From positions 1 to 48,720 of the forward strand of contig DATKQM010000071.1 in the NCBI GenBank assembly GCA_035532735.1: a stretch of DNA of 48,720 bases. Reading direction: 5' to 3'. Each line of letters opens with the position of its first letter. Positions within the stretch are counted from its first letter, which is position 1. Of this stretch, positions 22,248 to 31,093 are shown piece by piece. Below the pieces are notes generated by a model. That model searched no databases and was not told the origin of the DNA. It saw nothing but the letters and a program-made list of their open reading frames with translations. The position numbers and the translations under genes were made by a program. The stretch comes from Chersky-840 sp035532735. Its GTDB lineage: Bacteria > Actinomycetota > Acidimicrobiia > Acidimicrobiales > UBA8190.

Positions 22248-23797
22248 CGGGATGCCTCGGCCCGGGTGTTGAGGACATTGACGGCGCGAAAAAGGGCCGA
22301 GGGACAGCCGTGGCTCACCGGGGCGACCTGGCCGGGCTGGCCCTTGCCGCAGTTGAAGGCACCGCCCAGGACGTAGGTGGACCGACCGCCGACGGCTTCG
22401 AGGGATCCCCAGAAGTCGGTGGTCTGGGCCTGGTAGGCGACGTCTTTGAGCTGGCCGGTGAGCCGGCCTTTGTCGATCCCGTAGAAGCGCTGGCCCGTGA
22501 ATTGGAAGTTGTAGCGCTGCATGTCGATGGACCAGCTCTTGTCGCCCACGACATAGACACCCCGGTCGACACCCGAGACGAGGTCGTCTGTGGTCGGCCC
22601 CGGTCCGGGTCCGGGGGCGGGCTGGAGAGAGACGTTCGCCATCCGTTGGATGGGGACATGGAGGGGTGAGTCGGCGAAGGCGCAGCCGTTGGACCGGGCG
22701 AAGCCGTTCTCCGCCGCCATCCGGCGGTCGAGTTGGTAGCCGACGAGGACGCCGTCGCGGACGATGTCAAAACTCTGGGCCGCCACCCCCTCGTCGTCGT
22801 AGCCGACCGAGGCCAGGCCGTGGGGTGTGGTCCGGTCCCCGACCACGTGCATGACCGGGGAGCCGTAGCGGAGGGTGCCGAGCTTGTCGAAGGTGGCGAA
22901 GGACGTCCCCGCGTAGGCGGCCTCGTAGCCGAGGGCCCGGTCGAGCTCGGTGGCGTGTCCCACCGACTCGTGGATGGTGAGCCAGAGGTTGGAGGGATCG
23001 ATGACGAGGTCGTAGGTCCCGGGTTCGACCGATGGCGAGGCCACCTTCTCAGCGAGGAGAGAGGGAATGGTGGCGAGCTCGGTGTCCCAGTCCCAGCCCT
23101 CGCCGGCGGTGTATTCCCAACCTCGGCCGACCGGAGGGGCGATGGTCCGCATCGACTCGAAGGAGCCCGAGGCCTCGTCCACGGCCACCGCTTCGACCAC
23201 CGGGTAGATCCGGACCCGGCGTTGGGTGGTGATCGTGCCCGAGAGATCGGCGTAGTGCTTGTCCTCCACCACCGCCAGGACCCGGGCCGCGACGTGGTCG
23301 ACTCCCTCGGCGACCATGAGCCGGCCGGTCCAGTCCTCGAGGAGAGCAACCTTGTCGGCCATCGACACCGTGGTGGGGTCGATCTCGTAGGGCGACGACC
23401 AAGTGACCTCACCGTGGGCGGGCTCCTCGGCGAGGTCGACCCGTCTGGACATGGCGGCCGAGGTCGCCTTGGCCAGTCCCTCGGCCTCGTCGGCGAGACG
23501 GGCTGCGGATTGCGCGTTGAGCTCGACCGTGGCCGCGAACCCGAAGGACCCGTCCCGGACCACATGGAGGCCCACGCCGATCTCGGTGTCGTCCACCGTC
23601 GTCTCGACGTGTCCGTCCCGTAAGGCCACGAACTGAGACCGGATCCGCTCGATCCGGACTTCGGCGTGACTGCACCCGAGCGCGGCGGCCCGTTCGAGCG
23701 CGGCCGACCGGACCTCCTCGAGGGGAAGGCCCGCCAGGCCCTTCCCGCCCGAGGCGCCCACGTTCGATGTGGTGGTGCCGTTGTCTCGGGACATCAC
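22244..23797 (-). CDS. tldD: TldD-family metalloprotease subunit
   Basis: A 517-residue protein. The zinc-binding HExxxH motif is present in 'LTIHESVGHATELDRALGYEAAYAGTS', identifying it as the catalytic TldD half. Start codons GTG at 23797 and ATG at 23794 are adjacent, and the ATG is more likely. It lies 42 bp after ilvC on the same strand, with a 16-bp tandem repeat filling the gap, and overlaps pmbA by 4 nt. No RiPP precursor or maturation enzyme is visible nearby, so general peptide turnover is the safest role. Its place in a BCAA biosynthetic operon is unusual. Confidence 0.9.
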   Translation of the reverse strand: MMSRDNGTTTSNVGASGGKGLAGLPLEEVRSAALERAAALGCSHAEVRIERIRSQFVALRDGHVETTVDDTEIGVGLHVVRDGSFGFAATVELNAQSAARLADEAEGLAKATSAAMSRRVDLAEEPAHGEVTWSSPYEIDPTTVSMADKVALLEDWTGRLMVAEGVDHVAARVLAVVEDKHYADLSGTITTQRRVRIYPVVEAVAVDEASGSFESMRTIAPPVGRGWEYTAGEGWDWDTELATIPSLLAEKVASPSVEPGTYDLVIDPSNLWLTIHESVGHATELDRALGYEAAYAGTSFATFDKLGTLRYGSPVMHVVGDRTTPHGLASVGYDDEGVAAQSFDIVRDGVLVGYQLDRRMAAENGFARSNGCAFADSPLHVPIQRMANVSLQPAPGPGPGPTTDDLVSGVDRGVYVVGDKSWSIDMQRYNFQFTGQRFYGIDKGRLTGQLKDVAYQAQTTDFWGSLEAVGGRSTYVLGGAFNCGKGQPGQVAPVSHGCPSALFRAVNVLNTRAEASR

Positions 23798-23839
23798 GCC
23801 CGGGACCTCAACCGCCCGAGACCTCAGCCGCCCGGGACC

Positions 23840-23856
<17 letters not shown>
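23797..23856. repeat. 16-bp tandem repeats across the ilvC stop codon
   Basis: The units are CGCCCGGGACCTCAAC (23797-23812), CGCCCGAGACCTCAGC (23813-23828), CGCCCGGGACCTCAAC (23829-23844) and a partial fourth (23845-23856), so A-B-A-B with a 32-bp higher-order period. The ilvC stop is the TCA (TGA on the minus strand) in the third unit, and each full unit carries the same TGA. Confidence 0.95.
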
Positions 23857-24865
<1,009 letters not shown>

Positions 24866-24894
24866 CTCAGCCTGCCTCTCCCTGGGGGTCGCTG

Positions 24895-24942
24895 CGGTAC
24901 ATCGGGCGGTAGATCGGGCGGTACATCGGGCGGTAGATCGGG
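24895..24942. repeat. Four 12-bp tandem repeats between ilvN and ilvC
   Basis: CGGTACATCGGG and CGGTAGATCGGG alternate twice (24895-24906, 24907-24918, 24919-24930, 24931-24942), a 24-bp higher-order period. It lies in the only sizeable gap of the ilvBNC operon. No regulatory role is evident. Confidence 0.95.
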
Positions 24943-24955
24943 TCGGTGCCGGGGA

Positions 24956-25525
24956 TCAGGTGGGGGCCGGCACCGGCGACAGCTTAGGCAGGGCCACCAG
25001 GCCCGTCCGCTGGAGCTCGGTGATGCCGAAGGGCCGAACGAGCTCCTCGAATTCGTCGATCCGGCCCGGGGTGCCCGCCAGCATCACGGTCACCCCGTCC
25101 GGTCCCTCATCGACGATGGCGGCGTCGAACGAGTCGACCAGATCGGCCAGTGGGGCCCGACCGCCCGAGACCGTCACCAAGAGCATCTCCCGCTCGACGG
25201 CCTCGTGGGGAGCGAGCTCGGTGATCGAGACGACGTTGATGAGCTTGTCGAGCTGCTTCATGATCTGCTCGAGGGGAGCCGACTCCACGTCCACCACGAT
25301 GGTGATCCGGCTGAACCGGTCGTCATCGGTCGGAGCCACCGCCAACGAGAAGATGTTGAACCCCCGGCGACTGAAGAGCGAGGCCACCCGGGCGAGGACG
25401 CCGGCCTTGTTCTCGACCATGGCGGTGACGATGTGGTGGCGGGGCGCGCCGAGACCGGCCATCTGACTGCCCGGGATGTGACCACCGGCGGGCGGTGGCG
25501 CAGGCGGCGGTGAGGGCGGGGTCAT
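24956..25525 (-). CDS. ilvN: Acetolactate synthase, small regulatory subunit
   Basis: 189 residues from the ATG at 25525, overlapping the ilvB stop (ATGA). A Pro/Gly-rich N-terminal tail of ~25 residues precedes the ACT domain ('HHIVTAMVENKAGVLARVASL', 'FNIFSLAVAPTDD'), which binds valine, and the C-terminal IlvN domain follows ('AVEREMLLVTVSGG', 'EFEELVRPFGITELQRTGLVAL'). It activates IlvB and gives feedback inhibition by branched-chain amino acids. A longer frame starting at 26188 merely runs antiparallel-framed through ilvB and is rejected. The Pro-rich tail is unusual. Confidence 0.94.
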   Translation of the reverse strand: MTPPSPPPAPPPAGGHIPGSQMAGLGAPRHHIVTAMVENKAGVLARVASLFSRRGFNIFSLAVAPTDDDRFSRITIVVDVESAPLEQIMKQLDKLINVVSITELAPHEAVEREMLLVTVSGGRAPLADLVDSFDAAIVDEGPDGVTVMLAGTPGRIDEFEELVRPFGITELQRTGLVALPKLSPVPAPT

Positions 25526-27321
25526 CGTCCCCCCTCGCCGGCGGCCGGGCCCACGATGATGTCGTCGTTGGAGGCGCCGGCGGGGACCATGGGATAGACC
25601 TTCTCGAAGGCGTCGGTCCGGAAGTCGATGACCACGGGCCGGTCGTCGATGCCGTTGGCCTTCTCGATGGCGGGGGCGACCTCTTCGGCGGACTCCACCT
25701 TGAACCCGACACAGCCCATGGCCTCGGCCCACTTGACGTAGTCCGGGAGATCGGGCGAGAGATAGACCTCGGAGTACCGCTCTTCGTAGAAGAGCTCCTG
25801 CCATTGGCGGACCATGCCCAGATAGGCGTTGTTCAAGATGGCGACCTTGATGGGGATCCGTTCCGCCGACGCGGTGACGAGCTCCTGGGCGGTCATCTGG
25901 AAGCAGCCGTCGCCGTCGATGGCCCAGACCATCTTGTCGGGCCTGCCCACCTTGGCCCCCACCGCGGCGGGGACCGCGAACCCCATTGTCCCTGCGCCCC
26001 CGGAGTTGACCCAGGTGTAGGGGTTGTCGAACTTCCAGTACTGCGACGCCCACATCTGGTGCTGGCCCACCCCGGCCACGACGATGGTGTCGTCGGGGGT
26101 GGCGTCTCTGAGGGTCTCGACCACGAACTGGGGCTTGAGCGCGCCGCCCTCCTCCTGGTCGTAGGCGAGGGGGAAGTCCTTCTGCCAACCCCGGACCTGA
26201 CCGAGCCAGGGCCCGAGGTCGGGCCGCGACGCTGCCAACGACCCCGCACTCACTCCTCCCCCACCGACGGGGCCACCACTCACCGACGTGCCGTCGACAG
26301 GTCCCAACCCCAAAGACTCCAGGGCCCCGATGAGCTCCTCGATCACGGAACGACAGTCACCGGCGACGGCGACGTCGGGCCGGCGGACCTTGCCGAGCTC
26401 GGCGGCGTCGATGTCGACGTGGATGACCTTGGCGTCGGGCGCGAAGGCGGAGATCTTGCCGGTGACCCGGTCGTCGAACCGGGATCCCAGCGCGATGAGG
26501 AGATCGGCCCGCTGCATGGCGGTGACGGCGGTGTAGTTCCCGTGCATCCCGGGCATCCCGAGACAAAGGGGATGGCGGTCGGGGAAGGCCCCTCGGGCCA
26601 TGAGGGTCGTGACCACGGGGATCCCGGTCCGCTCGGCGAGCTCCCTGAGGGCCTCGGCGGCCCGGGCCTTCAGGATCCCGCCCCCGGCGTAGATCACGGG
26701 ACGTTCGGCTGCCAGGATCAGCTCGGCGGCCGATCGGATGGCGACGGGGTCGCCCTCGGTGACGGGCTTGTAGCCGGGGAGGTCGAGGGCGTCGATCGAC
26801 GAGGGCCAGTACCAGTCCATCATGGCGTTGGAGACGTCCTTGGGAACGTCGACGAGGACGGGGCCGGGTCGACCCGTCGTGGCGACGTGGAAGGCCTCGG
26901 CCACCACCCTCGGGAGGTCCTGGGCATCGGTGACGAGCCAGTTGTGCTTGGTGATGTCCATCGTGACCCCGGTGATGGGGCATTCCTGGAAGGCGTCGGT
27001 CCCGATGGCGGTGGTGGCCACCTGGCCCGTGATCACGACGATGGGGATCGAGTCCATCATGGCGTCGGCGAGGGGGGTGACGATGTTGGTGGCCCCGGGC
27101 CCGGAGGTGACCATGGCCACGCCCGGCCTCCCGGTGACGTGGGCGTATCCCTCGGCCATGTGGCCCGCCCCCTGCTCGTGGCGGACCAGGACGTGGCGGA
27201 TCGACGAGTCGAGGATGGGGTCGTAGACGGGCAGGATGGCGCCACCGGGGAGGCCGAAGATGACCTCCACGTGTTCCATCTCGAGGCTCTTGATGAGGGC
27301 CTGGGCCCCTGTCAGTCGCAT
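25522..27321 (-). CDS. ilvB: Acetolactate synthase, large catalytic subunit
   Basis: 599 residues, the usual AHAS length. Three thiamine-enzyme domains are present: N-terminal PYR domain with the catalytic glutamate in 'VRHEQGAGHMAEGYAH', a central FAD-binding domain, and a C-terminal PP domain with 'WAIDGDGCFQMTAQELVTA' for Mg-ThDP. It makes acetolactate (Val, Leu) and acetohydroxybutyrate (Ile). It is the first structural gene after a leader peptide with L-L-V-V-L and a terminator (27500-27616). A ~45-residue low-complexity stretch (around 340-370, rich in Gly/Ser/Val) interrupts the linker before the PP domain. Confidence 0.96.
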   Translation of the reverse strand: MRLTGAQALIKSLEMEHVEVIFGLPGGAILPVYDPILDSSIRHVLVRHEQGAGHMAEGYAHVTGRPGVAMVTSGPGATNIVTPLADAMMDSIPIVVITGQVATTAIGTDAFQECPITGVTMDITKHNWLVTDAQDLPRVVAEAFHVATTGRPGPVLVDVPKDVSNAMMDWYWPSSIDALDLPGYKPVTEGDPVAIRSAAELILAAERPVIYAGGGILKARAAEALRELAERTGIPVVTTLMARGAFPDRHPLCLGMPGMHGNYTAVTAMQRADLLIALGSRFDDRVTGKISAFAPDAKVIHVDIDAAELGKVRRPDVAVAGDCRSVIEELIGALESLGLGPVDGTSVSGGPVGGGGVSAGSLAASRPDLGPWLGQVRGWQKDFPLAYDQEEGGALKPQFVVETLRDATPDDTIVVAGVGQHQMWASQYWKFDNPYTWVNSGGAGTMGFAVPAAVGAKVGRPDKMVWAIDGDGCFQMTAQELVTASAERIPIKVAILNNAYLGMVRQWQELFYEERYSEVYLSPDLPDYVKWAEAMGCVGFKVESAEEVAPAIEKANGIDDRPVVIDFRTDAFEKVYPMVPAGASNDDIIVGPAAGEGGR

Positions 27322-27409
27322 GGTCTTCTCTCTCTCGTCCGGACCGGAAGTCTCGTGAGGATGGGGGCCCCGGTGGTGCTGAGGCCGGGTCGGTGATGGT
27401 GCCTGGGGT

Positions 27410-27470
27410 CGGTGGGCTTGACCGGTGGGCTTGACCGGTGGGCTTGATCGGTGGGCTGATCGGTGGGCGG
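27410..27470. repeat. 13-bp tandem repeats in the untranslated leader of ilvB
   Basis: Units CGGTGGGCTTGAC at 27410-27422, 27423-27435 and 27436-27448 (last base T), then a 12-bp variant and a partial copy to 27470. The array lies between the attenuator terminator and ilvB. No role is apparent. Confidence 0.92.
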
Positions 27471-27499
27471 GGGTCGGGCGTCAGGGGAACCGTGGCCGG

Positions 27500-27566
27500 A
27501 AAATGAAACGACCTCCCGCTGGGGAGGTCGCAAGGCGCACGGAACCGCGGTCGCGGCGACGTGCGC
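27500..27566 (-). terminator. Attenuator: leader hairpin plus intrinsic terminator before ilvB
   Basis: Hairpin one has outer arms GCGCAC (27566-27561) and GTGCGC (27540-27535), starting on the last base of the leader stop. The terminator is CGACCTCCC (27530-27522), loop CAGC, GGGAGGTCG (27517-27509), a perfect 9-bp stem followed by TTTCATTTT. It stands ~180 nt before ilvB. Confidence 0.85.
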
Positions 27567-27616
27567 TACCGGAGAACTACGAGAAGGCGGTCGGTCGTAA
27601 AGGTCTCTCCGTTCAT
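27566..27616 (-). CDS. Leader peptide of ilvB (MNGETFTTDRLLVVLR)
   Basis: A 16-codon frame from ATG 27616 to TAG 27568-27566. Codons 11-15 are Leu-Leu-Val-Val-Leu (CTT CTC GTA GTT CTC), one codon before the stop. This lets the ribosome sense both leucine and valine. The ATG is 9 nt after the -10 box, so the transcript would begin just before the start codon. Position, composition and the following terminator together make an attenuation leader the clear reading. Confidence 0.85.
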   Translation of the reverse strand: MNGETFTTDRLLVVLR

Positions 27617-27625
27617 GGTCCGGAC

Positions 27626-27654
27626 AGTCTGGCACGCGCCAGACGGCGCGGCAA
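27626..27654 (-). promoter_or_regulatory. Promoter of the ilvB leader transcript
   Basis: TTGCCG (27654-27649), a 17-bp spacer and CAGACT (27631-27626) lie 9 nt before the leader ATG, matching the leuB leader promoter in spacing and in the AGACT -10 core. Confidence 0.75.
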
Positions 27655-27756
27655 CCCCCTCTCGGTCGGTGTCAGCGGGACCGAGTCGGAGAAGTCGGAC
27701 GATTCAGCAGAGCCCGGAATGGGCAGTGGGGACGGACCCTCGTAGGGTTGTCGCCC

Positions 27757-28527
27757 ATGGACGAGCTCACCGCCCGTCGGGCCAAGTCGTTCGGGCCGGT
27801 GGCCAGTACCTACGACCGGGTCCGTCCCGGGTATCCCCCCGACGGCGTCTCGTGGCTCCTCGAGGAAGCGGACGCGGCGGGGATCGCCCGGGCCCGGCGG
27901 CGGAGGGTCCTCGATCTCGGGGCGGGGACGGGCGCGCTGACGAGGGACCTCGTCGGTCGGGGGCTCGATGTCGTGGCGGTCGAGCCCGATCCCCACATGC
28001 GGGCCGTCTTGGAAGCCCGGGTCCCGAGGGCCGAGGTCCGGGCCGGGAGCGCGGAGGAGTTGCCTGTCGACGACGGGGATGTCGACGTCGTGATTGGGGC
28101 CCAGATGTGGCACTGGGTCGACATCGACCGGGCCACCGCCGAAGTGGCCCGGGTGCTCCGGCCGGGGGGAACCCTCGGGCTCTTGTGGAACCTCCGTGAC
28201 GAGCGGGTTGAGTGGATGGCGGAGCTGGGGTCGGTCTTCGGTGGGGACGACGTCCATCATCGCCGGGCCGCTGATGTCTCCATGCCACCGGGCGCGCCCT
28301 TCACCGCCACCGCGGCCCGTGACTTCCGGTGGTCTCAGGAGCTCGCCCCCACCGACATCGTCGACCTGGTCGCCACGAGGAGCCAGGTCCAGGTCATGGC
28401 CGACAGTGAACGCTCCGAGGTCCTCGCCCGGGTGGGCGACTTCGTGGCCAGCCATCCCGCCGTGGCGGGTCGGGGCCGGATCGTCGTCCCCTACATCACG
28501 TCCTGCTGGCGGGCCACCCGGACCTGA
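27757..28527 (+). CDS. SAM-dependent class I methyltransferase
   Basis: 256 residues from the ATG at 27757; an in-frame TTG at 27748 would add three. 'FGPVASTYDRVRPGYP' at the N-terminus and the SAM-binding motif I 'VLDLGAGTGALTRDL', then 'VVAVEPDPHMR', are typical of Methyltransf_11/UbiE-like enzymes. 'GAQMWHWVDIDRATAEVARVLRPGG' is motif II/III. A TAGGGT box at 27743-27748 could be the -10 of a leaderless mRNA. The substrate is unknown. It is divergent from the ilvB leader and convergent with ilvD, so no operon context helps. Confidence 0.85.
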   Translation: MDELTARRAKSFGPVASTYDRVRPGYPPDGVSWLLEEADAAGIARARRRRVLDLGAGTGALTRDLVGRGLDVVAVEPDPHMRAVLEARVPRAEVRAGSAEELPVDDGDVDVVIGAQMWHWVDIDRATAEVARVLRPGGTLGLLWNLRDERVEWMAELGSVFGGDDVHHRRAADVSMPPGAPFTATAARDFRWSQELAPTDIVDLVATRSQVQVMADSERSEVLARVGDFVASHPAVAGRGRIVVPYITSCWRATRT

Positions 28528-28570
28528 GGGAACGCAGAACTCAGCACCGGTTGGATGGAGCCCGCTGGCG

Positions 28571-30322
28571 CTAGGGCTCGGTGACCGCGCCCCGCTCAGC
28601 GCCGGTGACGAGTCGGGCGTACTTGGCGAGGACGCCTGTGGTGTACCGGGGCTCGGGCAACTTCCACTGGGCACGGCGCCGGGCCAACTCCGTCTCGTCG
28701 ACCACGAGGTCGATGGTCTTGGTGGTGACGTCGATCAGGATCCGGTCGCCGTCGGCCACCAAGGCGATGGGCCCACCGTCGACGGCTTCGGGCGCGACGT
28801 GTCCCACACAGAACCCGTGGGTCCCCCCCGAGAACCGGCCGTCGGTGACGAGCGCGCAGTCACCACCCCGGCCCGCGCCTTTCATGGCGCCGGTCACCGC
28901 CAGCATCTCCCGCATGCCGGGACCACCCTTGGGCCCCTCGTAGCGGATGACGACGACACTGCCGGGCTCGATCTTTCCGGCCAGGATGGCATCGAGAGCC
29001 CCCTGCTCCCCGTCGAAGACCCGGGCCGTCCCGTCGAACCGGGGTGTGTCGATGCCCGCCACCTTGACCACTCCCCCGTTGGGCGCCATCGACCCCCGGA
29101 GGACTGCGATCCCGCCATCGGCGTGGATGGGTTTCGAGAGAGGGTGGATGACCCTGCCGTCGGGACCGGGCGGGTCGAGGACACCGAGGTTCTCGGCCAC
29201 GGTCCGACCGGTGACGGTGATGCAGTCGCCGTGGAGGAGCCCGGCCTCGAGCAATTCACGCATCACGACGGGGACACCACCCACACCGTCGACGTCGACC
29301 ATGTGGTACCGGCCGTGGGGTTTGGTGTCGGCGATGTGGGGCACCTTGGCCGCCACCCGGTTGAAGTCGTCGAGATTGAGCTCGACCCGGGCCTCGTTGG
29401 CGATGGCGAGGAGATGGAGGACCGCGTTGGTCGATCCACCCAAGGCCATGATCACGGCGATGGCGTTCTCGAAGGCGGGTTTGGTCATGATGTCTCGGGG
29501 TCGGATGTCCCGGGCCAAGAGGTCGATGACGGCCCGACCGGACTCGAAGGCGAAGTCCTGACGTCGGGGATCGACGGCCGACGGTGACGCCGAGCCCGGG
29601 AGGGACATCCCGATGGCCTCTCCCACTGAGGCCATGGTGTTGGCGGTGAACATCCCCGCGCAGGATCCGGCCGTCGGACAGGCATGGTGCTCGATGAGCG
29701 AGAGCTCTTCGTCGGAGAGGGACCCCGTGGCATGGGCACCCACGGCCTCGAAGACACTCACGATGTCGAGGGCCTCCTCGTCAGGTCGGCCCGGGATCTT
29801 GCCGGGCAGGATCGACCCCCCGTAGAGGAAGACCGAAGGGAGGTTCACCCGGGCCGCGGCCATGAGCATCCCCGGGAGTGACTTGTCGCATCCCGCGAAG
29901 GTGAGGAGCCCGTCGAATCGCTCGGCGTGCATCATCGTCTCGATCGAATCGGCGATGACCTCCCGAGAGACCAGTGAGGCCCGCATCCCCTCGTGTCCCA
30001 TGGAGATCCCGTCGGAGACGGCGATGGTGACGAACTCGATGGGGAACCCCCCCGCCTCCCGGACCCCGTCCTTGGACCGCTTGGCCAACCGGTCGAGGGG
30101 CATGTTGCAGGGCGTGACCTCGTTCCACGACGAGGCCACGCCCACCTGGGGCTTGGTCCAGTCGTCGTCGGTCATCCCGATGGCACGGAGCATGGCCCGG
30201 GCCGGCGCCCGGGTGGGCCCGTCGGTGACCTCGTAGCTCCGGATCTTCATGCCGTGACGCTCGTGATTCTCTCCGGCGTGACCGGACTCACCGGCAGAAG
30301 ACTGATCGTCGTCGGTTGCCAT
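28571..30322 (-). CDS. ilvD: Dihydroxy-acid dehydratase
   Basis: About 583 residues from the ATG at 30322. This start is preferred because TAACCT (30336-30331), overlapping the stop of the gene upstream, lies 8 nt before it. Homology proper begins at 'MKIRSYEVTDGPTRAPARAML', so an ATG at 30250 is an alternative. Fe-S cysteines are visible in 'FAGCDKSLPGML' and 'ACPTAGSCAGMFTANTM', and the C-terminal 'TDGRFSGGTHGFCVGH' is typical. It dehydrates the dihydroxy acids to 2-keto acids for valine, leucine and isoleucine. Unlike ilvB, leuA and leuB it has no leader peptide or attenuator that I can find. Confidence 0.94.
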   Translation of the reverse strand: MATDDDQSSAGESGHAGENHERHGMKIRSYEVTDGPTRAPARAMLRAIGMTDDDWTKPQVGVASSWNEVTPCNMPLDRLAKRSKDGVREAGGFPIEFVTIAVSDGISMGHEGMRASLVSREVIADSIETMMHAERFDGLLTFAGCDKSLPGMLMAAARVNLPSVFLYGGSILPGKIPGRPDEEALDIVSVFEAVGAHATGSLSDEELSLIEHHACPTAGSCAGMFTANTMASVGEAIGMSLPGSASPSAVDPRRQDFAFESGRAVIDLLARDIRPRDIMTKPAFENAIAVIMALGGSTNAVLHLLAIANEARVELNLDDFNRVAAKVPHIADTKPHGRYHMVDVDGVGGVPVVMRELLEAGLLHGDCITVTGRTVAENLGVLDPPGPDGRVIHPLSKPIHADGGIAVLRGSMAPNGGVVKVAGIDTPRFDGTARVFDGEQGALDAILAGKIEPGSVVVIRYEGPKGGPGMREMLAVTGAMKGAGRGGDCALVTDGRFSGGTHGFCVGHVAPEAVDGGPIALVADGDRILIDVTTKTIDLVVDETELARRRAQWKLPEPRYTTGVLAKYARLVTGAERGAVTEP

Positions 30323-30330
30323 GGGGCCCA

Positions 30331-30336
30331 AGGTTA
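30331..30336 (-). promoter_or_regulatory. Candidate -10 box for ilvD
   Basis: TAACCT (TANNNT) lies 8 nt before the ATG at 30322 and includes the TAA stop of the upstream gene. It could drive a leaderless ilvD mRNA independent of the upstream gene. No strong -35 is visible. Confidence 0.4.
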
Positions 30337-31026
30337 GGGCCGGGGGCCGATCCCCTGTTCCCCTCGACCCTTCTCGGGATCATCGATGTCATCGATGTCA
30401 TCGTCACGATGGTCCCTGCCGTCACCGGGAGGGGGCCCCTCACCGAGTGCCCGGGCCGCGTCGACGTCGATCACGACATCGGGCCCGAGTCCCTCTCGGA
30501 CCACCGCTCCGAGTCCCGCCTCGAGCGCGTCGACCCCGATCTCCACCCGCTGGCCACTGACGTCCTCGAAGACCAACGTCCGCCCGCCTCCACCACCGAC
30601 TCCCCCGGCCCCACCGCCCGAGCCAAAGGGACCAGAACCACCGAAGCTGGCGAAACCGCTCATACCGCCGAAAGGCCCCTGATCACCGAGACGCACGGTC
30701 CGAACCTGTCCGAGGTCGACGACCCGCCAACGACCGAAGAACCGGATTCCTATCCGACCCGGTCCCGCCGTCACCGCGGCCCGGAGTCCGATCCCGATGG
30801 TCCCGATGAGCCCGGCGAGGGGAAGGGCGCCGAAGAGACAACCGATCACGCTCCACGCCACGGGATGGCCGAAGGCCCAGACGAAGAACACGGTGATGAG
30901 AAAGACGACGGCCAATAGTCCGACACAGATCTTGGCGACCCAGAACAGTGCCGCCCGTGCGAACGGAGACTCTCGCAACCTCCACATCGCGTCGGGACGC
31001 CGCCCGATGCCCTCTCTCACGCTCAC
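30334..31026 (-). CDS. Two-TM membrane protein with C-terminal soluble domain, unknown function
   Basis: 230 residues. Two membrane helices (about 24-50, 'ALFWVAKICVGLLAVVFLITV', and 58-80, 'VIGCLFGALPLAGLIGTIGIG') precede a cytoplasmic beta-rich segment ('GRIGIRFFGRWRVVDLGQVRTVRLGD', 'RTLVFEDVSGQRVEIGVDALEAGL') that resembles a PH-like fold. It is interrupted by a long Gly-rich loop (~130-150). The C-terminus is acidic with a 'DDIDDID' repeat from a 9-bp tandem duplication. It sits 11 nt upstream of ilvD. Function is not known. Confidence 0.75.
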   Translation of the reverse strand: MSVREGIGRRPDAMWRLRESPFARAALFWVAKICVGLLAVVFLITVFFVWAFGHPVAWSVIGCLFGALPLAGLIGTIGIGLRAAVTAGPGRIGIRFFGRWRVVDLGQVRTVRLGDQGPFGGMSGFASFGGSGPFGSGGGAGGVGGGGGRTLVFEDVSGQRVEIGVDALEAGLGAVVREGLGPDVVIDVDAARALGEGPPPGDGRDHRDDDIDDIDDPEKGRGEQGIGPRP

Positions 31027-31075
31027 GACACCAGGCTATGGCCCCCGATGGTCGGTCATGCCGCGCGCCACCTGG

Positions 31076-31090
31076 CCATCGGACCGATGG
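31076..31090. repeat. Perfect 15-bp interrupted palindrome
   Basis: CCATCGG-A-CCGATGG lies in the short gap between the HNH gene stop and the start of the two-TM protein gene. No T-run follows it, so it may be a protein binding site for control of the downstream pair rather than a terminator. Confidence 0.5.
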
Positions 31091-31093
31091 AGG

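Larger units (their letters stand above)
27322..27756. other. Divergent regulatory region between ilvB and a methyltransferase gene
   Basis: A 435-bp stretch with no structural gene. It carries, on the minus strand, the ilvB leader promoter, leader peptide, hairpin, terminator and a 13-bp repeat array, and, on the plus strand near 27743, the start signals of the methyltransferase gene. Confidence 0.85.

Noticed and set aside
24956..26188. Long minus-strand frame fusing an Arg/Gly-rich segment to IlvN
   Set aside because: The first ~220 residues run in the wrong frame through ilvB and look compositionally non-coding. The ATGA overlap at 25525 gives the correct ilvN start.
31076..31090. Terminator after the HNH gene
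   Set aside because: The stem is perfect but has a one-base loop and no T-tract, so it is kept only as a palindrome.
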